From: Alistipes sp.
GTDB lineage: Bacteria; Bacteroidota; Bacteroidia; Bacteroidales; Rikenellaceae
Length of the DNA: 64,000 nt
Direction: 5' to 3'
NCBI GenBank assembly: GCA_017555905.1
Contig: JAFZFP010000021.1
Coordinates: 87,138 to 151,137 of the forward strand
Part shown: piece by piece, positions 42,430-52,379 of the stretch
How the letters are laid out: each line of letters opens with the position of its first letter
Numbering within the stretch: position 1 is the stretch's first letter
Translations under genes and position numbers: made by a program
Notes under the pieces: model-generated
The model's database searches: none
What the model saw: only the letters and a program-made list of their open reading frames with translations
Told to the model about the DNA's origin: nothing

Positions 42430-44922
42430 ATGATTTATCCGTCGAATTTCGAACAACGCATAGGCTTCGACCGCATCCGTGAGCAGATTGTCGAGCGATG
42501 CTCCATCAACTCCTCGAAGGAGGTGATTCGTGGGGAGCAGTTCTCGCGCTCGATGCGTGTCGTCGAGGAGCGCTTGGCCTTAGCCGATGAGATGCGCCTG
42601 GTGATATCTATGGAGCCAGGAGCCGTTATTGGCGAGCAGCAGGAGTTGCGCCCTATTGTCGAGAAGATCGCCGTGGAGGGTAGTTACTTGGTTGAGGCCG
42701 AGTGTGTTGCTCTGTTGGGTGGTCTTAGGGCGGTGTCCGAAATTGTCGAGTTCATCCGCTCACGTAGGGAGGGTAGTTACCCTCGCCTGAGGGCCTTGAC
42801 CGAGAATGTGAGCATCTTTCCGGAGTTGCAACGCGCTATCGAACGAGTCATAGATGATAAGGGCGAGGTGCGCTCGTCGGCTTCCGAGGAGTTACACTCC
42901 TTGCGTAGGGCTATCCGTGAACACGAGGGTCAGGTGGCTAAGCGCCTTCAGCAGGTTCTTCAGAGGGCTAAGGCTTCGGGCTTGGTCGATGCCGATGCGA
43001 TGATATCTATCCGCGACGGTCACGCCGTGATTCCCGTGGCGGCGGCAAATAAGCGCAAGATTGCGGGTTTCATCCACGATGAGTCGGCTACGGGTCGTAC
43101 CTTCTATGTCGAGCCCGTAGAGGTTGTGGAGTTGAATAACGCGCTGAAGGAGTTGGAGTATGAGGAGCGCAGGGAGGTTATCCGCATCCTTACCCAACTA
43201 ACTGCCGAATTGCGTGTAGAGGTTGAGGGACTTGCCACTATCGAGGGCTACCTCACTAAGATTGATGCCTTGAGGGCTAAGGCTCGTTGGGCTTTGGAGA
43301 ATGGGGCAGTGAAGCCCATTATCTCCACCGAGGGCCGTCTTCTGTTGCGTCAGGCCCGCCATCCGTTGTTGCAACAGACCCTGCGCAGTCAGGGTAAGGC
43401 TATTGTGCCACTGGATATGGAACTCAATCAGGAGCGCCGTATATTGGTGATTTCGGGACCTAATGCTGGTGGTAAGTCGGTCTGCTTGAAGAGTACGGGC
43501 TTGTTGCAGTATATGGTGCAGTGTGGCTTCTTGGTTCCCGTGTTGGAGAACTCGGAATTCCCACTCTTTAAGTCACTTATGATTGATATTGGCGACCAGC
43601 AGTCGTTGGAGAATGACCTTTCGACCTACTCGTCGCACTTGGTAAATATGAGGGCTATGCTCGACGAGGCGTCGGAGGATACGCTTGTCCTCATCGACGA
43701 GTTTGGCTCGGGAACGGAGCCTACTATCGGTGGTGCTATCTCGGAGTCTATCCTCGAACGATTCGTGGAGCGCAAGGCATACGGTGTCATCACCACCCAC
43801 TATGCCAACATTAAATACTTCGCCTCTCGCAATGAGGGCGTTGCTAATGGCGCTATGGCCTTTGATGTCAGAAACATACAGCCCCTCTTCAGCCTTGAGA
43901 TGGGTAAGCCAGGTAGCTCCTTTGCTATCGAGGTAGCCCGCAAAATCGGTCTTCCCGAGGATATCGTGCGCAAGGCGATGGATAAGGCTGGTGAGGATCA
44001 TATAAACCTTGAAAAGCAGTTGCGCGAGATTGCCCGCGACAAGCGCTATTGGGCCGAGAAGCGTGACCGCATACGCCTTACGGATAGGAAGGTGGAGCAG
44101 TTGGAGCAGACCTATAGCGACCGCTTGCAGGGCATCAAGGATGAGCGTAAGGCGATCCTTGAGCAGGCCCGTAAAGAGGCTGAGGCCTTGGTTGCTGAGG
44201 CTCGCAAGACCATTGAGAATACTATTCGCACCATTCGTGAGTCGCAGGCCGAGAAGGAACTTACGCGATTGGCACGTAAGGAGTTGGAGACCTTCGTTGA
44301 GGGTGCGGACAATGGAAAACGTGAGGCCGACGAGCGTATTGAGCGCGAGATGGAGCGCTTGGCTCGCCGTAGGGAGCGCCGAGAGAAGCGTGCCGAGGAG
44401 CGAGAGAAGAGTGGTGGCGTTGTTGCCCCACGCCCCGAGGAGCCAGCACCACAGGTTATTGAGGTGGGAAGTAAGGTGAAACTCGAGGGTCAAGATATCC
44501 CTGGTGTTGTGAAGATGATTAAGGGCAAGAAGGCTCAGGTAGCCTTTGGTGAGATGCTCATTATGGTCGATGTGTCGCGCTTGAAGGCTGTCTCGTCGTC
44601 GGAGTATCGTCAGGCCACTCGCCCAACTACGGCACGTAGTGTAGTGTCGGTGGATATCAGGGAGCGTAAACTGAACTTCAAAGACCATATCGATGTGCGT
44701 GGTATGCGTGCTGCGGAGGCTTTGGAGGCTGTCGAGGACTTGGTGGATGATGCCTTGATGGTGGGCGTGTCGAGTGTTACAATCCTTCACGGCAAGGGCA
44801 CTGGAGCCCTCAAGGAGGAGATACGTCGCTACCTGCGCACGGTGAGGGATGTTGCAACCGTTGCCGACGACCACGCCGATAGGGGTGGCGCAGGCATCAC
44901 GATAGTTACGTTTAAGATGTAG
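42430..44922 (+). CDS. mutS2: Endonuclease MutS2
   Basis: The 830-residue protein has the MutS core and ATPase (Walker A GPNAGGKS with Lys349; Walker B LVLIDEFGSG). It then has a long coiled coil (about 510-660) and a C-terminal Smr nuclease domain with HIDVRGMRAAEA and TILHGKGTGALKEEI. It lacks the mismatch-reading N-terminal domains of MutS. MutS2 acts against recombination intermediates, and in some bacteria on collided ribosomes. It is preceded by the MCE gene (12 bases) and followed by murF-alr (17 bases). Confidence 0.95.
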   Translation: MIYPSNFEQRIGFDRIREQIVERCSINSSKEVIRGEQFSRSMRVVEERLALADEMRLVISMEPGAVIGEQQELRPIVEKIAVEGSYLVEAECVALLGGLRAVSEIVEFIRSRREGSYPRLRALTENVSIFPELQRAIERVIDDKGEVRSSASEELHSLRRAIREHEGQVAKRLQQVLQRAKASGLVDADAMISIRDGHAVIPVAAANKRKIAGFIHDESATGRTFYVEPVEVVELNNALKELEYEERREVIRILTQLTAELRVEVEGLATIEGYLTKIDALRAKARWALENGAVKPIISTEGRLLLRQARHPLLQQTLRSQGKAIVPLDMELNQERRILVISGPNAGGKSVCLKSTGLLQYMVQCGFLVPVLENSEFPLFKSLMIDIGDQQSLENDLSTYSSHLVNMRAMLDEASEDTLVLIDEFGSGTEPTIGGAISESILERFVERKAYGVITTHYANIKYFASRNEGVANGAMAFDVRNIQPLFSLEMGKPGSSFAIEVARKIGLPEDIVRKAMDKAGEDHINLEKQLREIARDKRYWAEKRDRIRLTDRKVEQLEQTYSDRLQGIKDERKAILEQARKEAEALVAEARKTIENTIRTIRESQAEKELTRLARKELETFVEGADNGKREADERIEREMERLARRRERREKRAEEREKSGGVVAPRPEEPAPQVIEVGSKVKLEGQDIPGVVKMIKGKKAQVAFGEMLIMVDVSRLKAVSSSEYRQATRPTTARSVVSVDIRERKLNFKDHIDVRGMRAAEALEAVEDLVDDALMVGVSSVTILHGKGTGALKEEIRRYLRTVRDVATVADDHADRGGAGITIVTFKM

Positions 44923-44939
44923 GCTATAAATAGTTAGTT

Positions 44940-47303
44940 ATGAGATACTTATTATCCGACATAGCGCAAATCGTAGGCGGAGAACTACGAGGCGAGGATC
45001 TTGAGGTCAGAGAGGTTGCTACCGACTCACGCAGTGTGGTAGCCTCGGAGGGTGTCGTCTTTGCGGCCATAGATGGCAAGAATCACGACGGCCACCAATT
45101 TATCGACCGTATGGTTCAGCGAGGTGTCGAGGCCTTCATCGTAGAGCGCGAGGTGGAGTTACCCACCAAGCGTTGCGGTATGGTGGTTGTGGAGTCTACG
45201 TTGGTGGCTTTGCAGAGGCTTGCTGCCTACCACCGCCAGCAGTTCAAGGGTGTCGTTGTGGCCATCACTGGCTCAAACGGCAAGACCATAGTTAAGGAGT
45301 GGGCGGCACGCTCGATGCCTGATGCCGTACACTCGTTTGCTTCGCCCAAGAGTTATAACTCGCAACTCGGTGTTGCCCTGTCGTTGCTGATGCTTGAGGG
45401 TAGCGAGCGTGTTGCCTTCATCGAGGCTGGTATCTCAGAGCCTGGCGAGATGGAGCGCTTGGAGGCTATGATACACCCCGAGGTGGTTGTAGTTACGTCG
45501 ATTGGCGATGCCCACTCGGCAAATTTCCCGTCCGAGGAGGCAAAGATAGATGAGAAGTTACGCTTGGCCCAGAGGGCTAAGACAATTATATATAGTAGTG
45601 AGTACCCAGCTTTAGCCCGTCGCATCAAAGAACTCTATGGCGATAGGGAACTCATCGATAGTAGCACTGAGAGCAACGACTACGCCTTGGAACTTAGCGA
45701 TGCCCTCTCGGTTGATGCCCTGCACGTGTCGGCCCTTATGCGTAGGTTGGGCTATAGCGTCGATGGCGCTATCTTCTCGGCTAAGGTCTCTATGAGGCTT
45801 GAGTTGAAAGAGGGTATCGACAACTCTATGATTATTGACGATAGTTATAACTCCGACATCAACTCGGTGATTGTGGCACTTGATGCTCTGCATTTGCAGT
45901 CGATGGGTCGTCGTAGGGTGGCCGTCATTTCCGATATCAGACAGAGCGGTATGGATCAGGAGCAACTCTATGGTCGCATTGCCGAGGCGGTACGTCGTGC
46001 GGGTGTCGATTACCTTATTGGTGTTGGCGATGCTATCTCCTCTTATCAGCAACTCTTCCCCCGAGGTTCAGCCTTCTACCGTACTACTGACGAACTTATC
46101 GAGAACTTCTCGAAGGAGCGTTGGGCCCACTCGGTAATCTTGTTGAAGGGTAGCCGTGACAGCCGTTTCGAGCGCCTTGCTCGCCTTTTGGAGCGTCGCA
46201 CCCACACCACAACCTTGGAGGTGGATTTGGCGGCTATGAAGAAGAATCTCAACTACTTCCGTCGTCACTTGCCTCAGCACCATCCTATTGTGGCTATGGT
46301 CAAGGCAGGAAGTTATGGTACGGGCGATGTGGATGTTGCTCGTATGCTCCAGCACGAGGGCGTTCACTACCTCGCTGTGGCCTTTGCCGATGAGGGTATC
46401 ACCCTCCGCTCGAAGGGTATCACTATGCCTATCGTGGTTCTCAATGCCGACCAAGATAGTTTCGACGTGATGATTGCTCACGACTTGGAGCCAGAGATAT
46501 ATAGTTTCCACTCGTTGGATGCCTTCCGCCGTGCGGCCCACCGCGCCCACCGCGAGGCCTATCCAATACATATAAAACTCGATACGGGAATGCACCGCTT
46601 GGGCTTCGTTGAGGATGATGTGGACCTCTTGGGTCGCGCCATACACCTCGACCCCACACTGCGCATTGCCTCAATCTTCTCGCACCTCGCCACAGCAGAT
46701 ATGCCCGAGGAGGATGATTTCACACGCCAGCAGATAGAGCGTTTCGACTATATGAGTGAGCAACTTATCGAGTGGCTCGACTATACGCCTCTGCGTCACT
46801 TGGCCAACTCGGCGGCTATCGTGCGCTTCAAGGAGGCTCACTACGATATGTGTCGCTTGGGTTTGGGTCTCTATGGTTTTGGCTTCGAGCATAACGAGGA
46901 GCTTATCCCCGTGGCTACGCTCTCTACGCGCATCGTGCAGATTAAGCAGTTGGCTAAGGGAGAGTCTGTGGGCTATGGTCGTTCGGCTCGCATAGAGAGC
47001 GATACTACCATCGCCACTATACCTGTGGGTTATGCCGATGGCTTGGATCGCCACTTGGGTAATGGTCGCTGGTCGGTGAGGGTGAACGGACAATCTGCCC
47101 CCATCATTGGCCGAGTATGTATGGATAGTGCAATGGTCGATATCAGCAAGATACGAGGCGTGGAGGTCGGCGATAAGGTTACGATCTTTGGCCCTGAGAG
47201 GGGTAACACGCTGGAGGATATGGCCAAGGTGTTGGATACCATAAGTTATGAGATTATGACCTCTATCTCGCAGCGCGTAAAACGAATTTATACCGAGCGA
47301 TAA
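44940..47303 (+). CDS. Bifunctional MurF / alanine racemase
   Basis: The 787-residue fusion has a MurF ligase part (about 1-415) with ATP loop ITGSNGKTIVKEW (Lys115), which adds D-Ala-D-Ala to UDP-MurNAc-tripeptide. An alanine racemase part follows (about 420-787) with PLP lysine Lys455 in MVKAGSYGTGD and the second-base region RVCMDSAMVDIS. The fusion is typical of Bacteroidetes. In the MurF loop Ile follows Lys-Thr, while the ATP-binding residues are kept. Its stop codon overlaps the next start by one base (TAATG). Confidence 0.95.
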   Translation: MRYLLSDIAQIVGGELRGEDLEVREVATDSRSVVASEGVVFAAIDGKNHDGHQFIDRMVQRGVEAFIVEREVELPTKRCGMVVVESTLVALQRLAAYHRQQFKGVVVAITGSNGKTIVKEWAARSMPDAVHSFASPKSYNSQLGVALSLLMLEGSERVAFIEAGISEPGEMERLEAMIHPEVVVVTSIGDAHSANFPSEEAKIDEKLRLAQRAKTIIYSSEYPALARRIKELYGDRELIDSSTESNDYALELSDALSVDALHVSALMRRLGYSVDGAIFSAKVSMRLELKEGIDNSMIIDDSYNSDINSVIVALDALHLQSMGRRRVAVISDIRQSGMDQEQLYGRIAEAVRRAGVDYLIGVGDAISSYQQLFPRGSAFYRTTDELIENFSKERWAHSVILLKGSRDSRFERLARLLERRTHTTTLEVDLAAMKKNLNYFRRHLPQHHPIVAMVKAGSYGTGDVDVARMLQHEGVHYLAVAFADEGITLRSKGITMPIVVLNADQDSFDVMIAHDLEPEIYSFHSLDAFRRAAHRAHREAYPIHIKLDTGMHRLGFVEDDVDLLGRAIHLDPTLRIASIFSHLATADMPEEDDFTRQQIERFDYMSEQLIEWLDYTPLRHLANSAAIVRFKEAHYDMCRLGLGLYGFGFEHNEELIPVATLSTRIVQIKQLAKGESVGYGRSARIESDTTIATIPVGYADGLDRHLGNGRWSVRVNGQSAPIIGRVCMDSAMVDISKIRGVEVGDKVTIFGPERGNTLEDMAKVLDTISYEIMTSISQRVKRIYTER

Positions 47304-48016
47304 TGAAGGGTACGATATATATGATTCCTTGCCCCATCAGCGATGAGCGTGATGTGTGGGATGTGTTGCCTAAGGCGAATTTGGATGTTATGAACTCGCT
47401 CGACTACTTCATCGTCGAGAATACTCGCTCGGCACGCAGATTCCTCAGCCGTGCAGGTGTGGAGCGCCGTATCGAGGAGTTGGAGTTTGTGGAACTCAAC
47501 GAACATACCACCTCAAGTGGTGATGTGGAGCGTATGCTTAAGCCTGTGCTTGAGGGTCGCTCTGCGGGTGTCATCTCGGAGGCGGGAGTGCCAGGTGTCG
47601 CAGACCCTGGAGCCGATATCGTGGCCTTGGCACATAGGAAGGGTGTTAGGGTAGTACCCTTGGTAGGCCCATCCTCTATCCTTATGTCGGTTATGGCATC
47701 GGGCCTCAATGGACAGTCCTTTGCCTTTGTGGGCTACCTGCCTATCAAGGAGGGTGAGCGCCTTAAGCGCCTTAAGGAGTTGGAGCGCAGGGCTTTGCAG
47801 GAGCGTCAGGCCCAACTATTCATTGAAGCACCCTATCGCAACGTCAAACTATTTGAGACGATGCTAAAGACGCTTCAGCCCAACATACGCCTCACGGTGG
47901 CAACGGATATCACCTCGCCCGAGGAGTTTATCCTCACACTTGAGGTGGCAGAGTGGCGCAAGCGTGGAGTGCCAGATATGGCAAAACGACCAACAATATT
48001 CCTTTTAGGCATATAA
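47303..48016 (+). CDS. SAM-dependent methyltransferase of the tetrapyrrole methylase fold (RsmI-like, short)
   Basis: The 237-residue protein has the fold's SAM-site blocks: SEAGVPGVADPGADIV, VPLVGPSSILMSVMASGLNG, and the GYLPIKEGER and FIEAPYRN segments shared with RsmI. It is shorter than typical RsmI (about 280 residues) and starts with the Bacteroidetes-type IPCPISDERDVWDVLP. I think it is a Bacteroidetes paralogue group; whether it makes the 16S C1402 2'-O-methyl mark is uncertain. It overlaps murF-alr by one base. Confidence 0.85.
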   Translation: MKGTIYMIPCPISDERDVWDVLPKANLDVMNSLDYFIVENTRSARRFLSRAGVERRIEELEFVELNEHTTSSGDVERMLKPVLEGRSAGVISEAGVPGVADPGADIVALAHRKGVRVVPLVGPSSILMSVMASGLNGQSFAFVGYLPIKEGERLKRLKELERRALQERQAQLFIEAPYRNVKLFETMLKTLQPNIRLTVATDITSPEEFILTLEVAEWRKRGVPDMAKRPTIFLLGI

Positions 48017-48058
48017 TTTGAGCAATAGTATAGAATAAAATATAAATAAAAGATAGAT

Positions 48059-48640
48059 ATGAGTAAGCAAATGTCTGATAAAGAGAGAGATATAAACTTG
48101 GAGGAGGGCGCAGAGGCAACAGCCGAAGGTGTTGTTGAGGAGCCTGCAACTGACAATGTGGCAGAGGAGCAGGAGAGCGCGAATGACAATGTGTCAGTAG
48201 AACCATCTTTGGAGGAGCAGATTGCCGTATGGCGCGATAAGTACTTGCGCCTACAGGCCGAGTTCGACAACTTCCGCAAGCGTACACTCAAGGAGAAGAT
48301 GGACTTGGTGGAGCGTGGTTGCGAGGGTGCGTGGAAGGCTATCCTCCCTATTCTCGACGATATGGAGCGTGCCGTTCAGGCATCGCAGAAGAGCGACGAC
48401 ATCGAGGCTTTGCGTCAGGGCGAGGAGTTGGTTATGAAGAAGTTTGAGAGCGTTCTTCAGGCCTCTAACATCACGGTTATCGACTGCGTGGGCAAGCCCT
48501 TCAACGAGGAGGAGCAGGAGGCCGTAGCACGTTTCGCTGCTGGCGAGGATAAGCGTGGCTTGGTTATCGACTGCGTTCAGCGTGGCTACAAACTCGGTGA
48601 GCACGTGTTGCGCTACGCGAAGGTTGTTGTGGGTGAGTAA
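48059..48640 (+). CDS. grpE: Nucleotide exchange factor GrpE
   Basis: The 193-residue protein starts with an acidic, disordered stretch (about 1-50), then the long GrpE coiled coil (WRDKYLRLQAEFDNFRKRT) and the C-terminal beta domain (EGLAHAV-type region here GKPFNEEEQEAVAR; GYKLGEHVLRYAKVVV). It releases ADP from DnaK. It is followed by dnaJ after 32 bases; dnaK itself is not in the window. Confidence 0.95.
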   Translation: MSKQMSDKERDINLEEGAEATAEGVVEEPATDNVAEEQESANDNVSVEPSLEEQIAVWRDKYLRLQAEFDNFRKRTLKEKMDLVERGCEGAWKAILPILDDMERAVQASQKSDDIEALRQGEELVMKKFESVLQASNITVIDCVGKPFNEEEQEAVARFAAGEDKRGLVIDCVQRGYKLGEHVLRYAKVVVGE

Positions 48641-48672
48641 GCCCTTGGAAATGATAGAATTATAGATGTAAT

Positions 48673-49848
48673 ATGGCTGAAAAGAGAGATTACTATGAGG
48701 TGTTGGGCGTTGAGCGCAATGCCGATGCAGATACCATAAAGAAGGCCTACCACAAGGCGGCTATCAAGTACCACCCCGACAAGAATCCTGGGGATAAGGA
48801 GGCTGAGGAGAAGTTCAAGGAGGCTGCCGAGGCTTACGATGTCCTCTCGAACGAGGAGAAGCGTGCGCGTTACGACCGCTTTGGTCACGCAGGAATGAAT
48901 GGTGCTGGCGGTGCTGGTGGCTTTGGAGGCTTCGGTGGTGGAGGCTTCTCTATGGAGGATATATTTGAGCAGTTTGGTGACATCTTCGGAGGAGCGTTCG
49001 GAGGTGGTGGCTTCGGTGGTTTTAGTGGCTTTGGCGGTGGTCGCCAGCGTCGCAACAACCGAGGTACGGATATCCGTGTAACGGTGAAACTCTCGCTCAA
49101 GGAGGTTGCCGAGGGCGTGACCAAGAAACTCAAGGTTAATAAGAGTGTCGCTTGCTCGAAGTGTAACGGCACAGGCTCGAAGGATGGCGAGCAGACTACG
49201 TGTGGTCGCTGTGGTGGTTCGGGTTATGTTGTTACGGTGCAGAATACCTTTATGGGCCGTATGCAGACTCAGAGCGTATGTCCTGAGTGTCAGGGCGCTG
49301 GCCGTGTGATTAAGAATAAGTGTGAGCATTGTAATGGTGAGGGTATCGAGCGAGGCCAGGAGGTCATCGAGGTAAATATACCTGCTGGTGCAGCCGAGGG
49401 CTTGGCCTTCACGGTGCGTGGCCGAGGTAATGCGGGCCGTCAGGGTGGAAACAATGGCGACTTGATAGTGCTTATCGAGGAGGAGCAGCACCCACAACTT
49501 GTACGTGATGGCAACGACCTCAAATATTCGGTGAATATCACCGTGGCAACCGCTATCCTCGGTGGCGAGGTTGAGGTGCCTACGATTGATGGCCGTGTAC
49601 GCATAAAGATCGTTCCAGGTACTCACGCTGGTAAGGTGTTGCGCCTACGTGGCAAGGGTCTTCCAGACCTCAACGGCAGAGGTCGTGGCGATATCAAGGT
49701 GTTGGTAGATATCACCATCCCTACTTCGCTTACGGCCAAGGAGCGTGAACTTATGGAGCAACTCAGCGAGCAGCCACACTTCAGCGAGGCCGAGAAGGTT
49801 GAGAACCAGAATATCTTGGACCGCATCAAGGCCTTCTTCCGCAGTTGA
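48673..49848 (+). CDS. dnaJ: Chaperone DnaJ
   Basis: The 391-residue Hsp40 has a J-domain with the HPD motif (KYHPDKNP, about 30-36), a Gly/Phe-rich linker (about 78-125) that is unusually long and glycine-dense, and a zinc-finger region with four CxxCxGxG-type repeats ([32 protein letters not shown]). The C-terminal peptide-binding domains follow. It works with DnaK and GrpE in protein folding. All key motifs are intact. Confidence 0.97.
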   Translation: MAEKRDYYEVLGVERNADADTIKKAYHKAAIKYHPDKNPGDKEAEEKFKEAAEAYDVLSNEEKRARYDRFGHAGMNGAGGAGGFGGFGGGGFSMEDIFEQFGDIFGGAFGGGGFGGFSGFGGGRQRRNNRGTDIRVTVKLSLKEVAEGVTKKLKVNKSVACSKCNGTGSKDGEQTTCGRCGGSGYVVTVQNTFMGRMQTQSVCPECQGAGRVIKNKCEHCNGEGIERGQEVIEVNIPAGAAEGLAFTVRGRGNAGRQGGNNGDLIVLIEEEQHPQLVRDGNDLKYSVNITVATAILGGEVEVPTIDGRVRIKIVPGTHAGKVLRLRGKGLPDLNGRGRGDIKVLVDITIPTSLTAKERELMEQLSEQPHFSEAEKVENQNILDRIKAFFRS

Positions 49849-49891
49849 ATAGCACGCCTTAGGAGGGTGTTTCATAGTTAATTTAAGGAGT

Positions 49892-50428
49892 ATGTCATTC
49901 TTTAGACCACATAAGCGTCATCCACGCCAGTTCAACTACATACCACGATACTACGACCCCGTAAAGGAGGAGCGTGACCATCGTCGTAGGGAGTTGCACG
50001 GCACATCCTCGGAGGATACTGAACCGTACACTCCTGGTAAATATATACGTACCCAGCGTGAGGCTCGTGATGCCTCGCGAGGTGAAGGTGGAGTGATGGC
50101 GGGTATGCTACGCCTATTGCTTATTGCCGTGGTGTTGGGCTTCGCTATGCTCATCTTCTTGCCCCGCTTTGTGCGCTTTGCCGAGCGCGCCCAGCAGGAG
50201 AAGATGGGTCACGTGACTACGGATGTGGAGCGTGTGCGTGTAGATGAGAGTGTGGAGGAGCTCTCCATCACCCTCTACGAGAAGCACGGCGATATCGACT
50301 TCACGGAGTTCGAGAGCCTAACCCCTGAGATTATCAACGAGATTGAGGAGTGGAATAGGGAGCATCCGACGTTGAATATCTATGACGACGATGTGGAGAT
50401 TGTGGATTATAAGCGTGTGGATAAATAG
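49892..50428 (+). CDS. Single-pass membrane protein of unknown function
   Basis: The 178-residue protein has a basic, Arg/His-rich cytoplasmic N-terminus (about 1-68), one membrane helix (about 70-90, MLRLLLIAVVLGFAMLIFLP) and an acidic C-terminal domain with many Asp/Glu and a final VEIVDYKRVDK. I do not recognise a family. It sits between dnaJ and mutL in a tight plus-strand series, 17 bases before mutL. Its N-terminal part (FRPHKRHPRQFNYIPRYYDP) looks like an element conserved in Bacteroidales proteins (impression only). Confidence 0.82.
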   Translation: MSFFRPHKRHPRQFNYIPRYYDPVKEERDHRRRELHGTSSEDTEPYTPGKYIRTQREARDASRGEGGVMAGMLRLLLIAVVLGFAMLIFLPRFVRFAERAQQEKMGHVTTDVERVRVDESVEELSITLYEKHGDIDFTEFESLTPEIINEIEEWNREHPTLNIYDDDVEIVDYKRVDK

Positions 50429-50445
50429 TTAGACTATAGCAAGTT

Positions 50446-52353
50446 ATGGATTGCATAAAACTACTCCCCGAGATTGTAGCCAACCAGATTGCCGCAGGCG
50501 AGGTTGTCAATGCACCGTCGAACGTAGTCAAGGAGATGATGGAGAATGCCTTGGACGCGGGGGCGCAGTGTGTGCGTGTCAATTTCCGCAATGGCGGTAA
50601 GGACCTCATCCAGATTGTGGACGATGGTTGCGGTATGTCGGCAGTAGATGCACGTCTTGCCTTCGACCGCCACGCCACCTCGAAGATCTCCTCTATCGAG
50701 GATGTCTATAGGCTCAGTACCTTTGGTTTTAGAGGAGAGGCCTTGGCCTCTATCGCTGCGGTGTCGGAGGTGGAGTTGCGCACACGTCGAGAGGGCGATG
50801 AACTAGGTACACTCACAACGATTTCGGGTGGTGAGTTCCGCTCGCAGTTGCCTATCTCCTGCTCACGTGGTTCGCAATTCGTGGTGCGTAACCTCTTCTA
50901 TAATGTCCCTTCGCGCCGAAAATTTATTGATGGCGACAACTCGCGCCTTGCCTCGCAGATCAAGCAGGAGTTTATCCGTGTAGCCCTCTGCAACCACGAC
51001 GTCGAGTTCGAACTACGCCAGAACGATGCCCCCATATTCTCGCTACAGCCAACCAATCGTCGTGGTCGTATCGTCGATATCGTGGGACGACATATAAAGT
51101 CAAACCTTTTGGATGTGGAGGTCTCTACGTCGGTAGTCCGCATCGAGGGTTTTGTGGGAGTTCCCCAGGCCGCTAAGAAGCGTAATAACGAGCAGTACCT
51201 CTTCGTGAATGGTCGTTTCTTCGCCTCTACGGCTATGCAACGAGCAATAGTGAGAGCATACGAAAAACTCATCCCCGATGGTTGTATGCCCTCATATTTC
51301 ATATATATAACTGTCGATGCGGATAGGGTAGATGTCAATGTCCATCCGCAGAAGACCACGGTGAAGTTCGCCGACCACGACCTCATCCTTGAGATATTGC
51401 AGGCTGCGGTGCGTGAGACTCTCGCCAAGACGGGAGCCGTGCCTATGATGGACTTCACGATGGAGGGACAGGTAAATATCCCTGTGTTGGGTCAGGAGCA
51501 GAGGGTCTACCGCGAGCCTCGTGCCTCGCTCAATAGCAGTTACAACCCCTTTGCCTCGGAGTATATCGACCCTACGGCGCCACTCCCCGATGTGCCGTTT
51601 ACGGGCTTCGATGTGCCATACGATGGCGCTATGCCTAAACCCTCACAGCCCAAACCGAGCGTGGTCTATGAGTTTGGTGAGGAGTACGACACTGTGCCTT
51701 CGCAGAGTTCTATAGAGTATATAGACGACGAGGCTTCGGCATCGGATGAGTGCTTCGACTTTGTTACCTCCCAGAGCAATGTTCACCGCACCTTCGAGGA
51801 GTCTATGCCCTTGCCAGGAGGCTTTGCCGTGGCTATCTATGGCGGTAAGGGTGTCGTGGTACACCTGCGCAGAGCCAAGGAGCGCATCCTCTACGAGGAG
51901 ATATTAAAGTCTATGACGGCGGGAGGAGCCCCCACACAGCGTATGTTCTTTGCCGAGGAACTAACCCTCTCCGTGGAGGAGTATAGCCTTATGGAGGAGC
52001 ACGCTACGGAGTTTGCGGCCTTGGGCTTCGAGATAGAGTATCGTGGCGAGGGCCATATATCGGTGCTGGGTCGCCCCGCAACACTCGACATAGCCACTCC
52101 TCTGGATGAACTCATCTATGGTCTTGTGCATAGCATCGACGAGGGTGATATGCCGTTGGAGGAGGAGCAGTCGCGTCTTGCCGAGCAGATGGCACGCCGT
52201 GGCGCTCAGGGCTATGGCCGTGGCCTTCAGCGCTCGGATGTAGAGGCGTTGTTGGGCCGTTTGGAGAGGTGCGACAACCCAAGTTTTAGCCCCTCGGGAG
52301 CCCCAGTGATGGCAGAGATTTGCTTCGAGGAGTTGTGTAATAAACTCAAATAG
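50446..52353 (+). CDS. mutL: DNA mismatch repair protein MutL
   Basis: The 635-residue protein has the GHKL ATPase domain (ANQIAAGEVV; ENALDAGA; DDGCGM; GFRGEALASI) and the transducer domain with the VNVHPQKT motif. The C-terminal dimerisation part is less conserved. The endonuclease motif DQHAxxERxxYE reads His473-Leu-Arg-Arg-Ala-Lys-Glu479-Arg, so its leading Asp is lost. The closing CPHGRP-type motif is also different (PSGAP). Nicking activity is therefore doubtful. It is followed by the rhomboid gene after 26 bases. Confidence 0.95.
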   Translation: MDCIKLLPEIVANQIAAGEVVNAPSNVVKEMMENALDAGAQCVRVNFRNGGKDLIQIVDDGCGMSAVDARLAFDRHATSKISSIEDVYRLSTFGFRGEALASIAAVSEVELRTRREGDELGTLTTISGGEFRSQLPISCSRGSQFVVRNLFYNVPSRRKFIDGDNSRLASQIKQEFIRVALCNHDVEFELRQNDAPIFSLQPTNRRGRIVDIVGRHIKSNLLDVEVSTSVVRIEGFVGVPQAAKKRNNEQYLFVNGRFFASTAMQRAIVRAYEKLIPDGCMPSYFIYITVDADRVDVNVHPQKTTVKFADHDLILEILQAAVRETLAKTGAVPMMDFTMEGQVNIPVLGQEQRVYREPRASLNSSYNPFASEYIDPTAPLPDVPFTGFDVPYDGAMPKPSQPKPSVVYEFGEEYDTVPSQSSIEYIDDEASASDECFDFVTSQSNVHRTFEESMPLPGGFAVAIYGGKGVVVHLRRAKERILYEEILKSMTAGGAPTQRMFFAEELTLSVEEYSLMEEHATEFAALGFEIEYRGEGHISVLGRPATLDIATPLDELIYGLVHSIDEGDMPLEEEQSRLAEQMARRGAQGYGRGLQRSDVEALLGRLERCDNPSFSPSGAPVMAEICFEELCNKLK

Positions 52354-52379
52354 AACAAATTAAGAAAAAGAGAAATAAG

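Noticed and set aside
43573-44874. Long minus-strand ORF (433 residues) opposite mutS2
   Set aside because: It lies wholly within mutS2 on the opposite strand, has low-complexity Leu/Arg/His-rich composition and no family motif; it reflects codon bias of the real gene.
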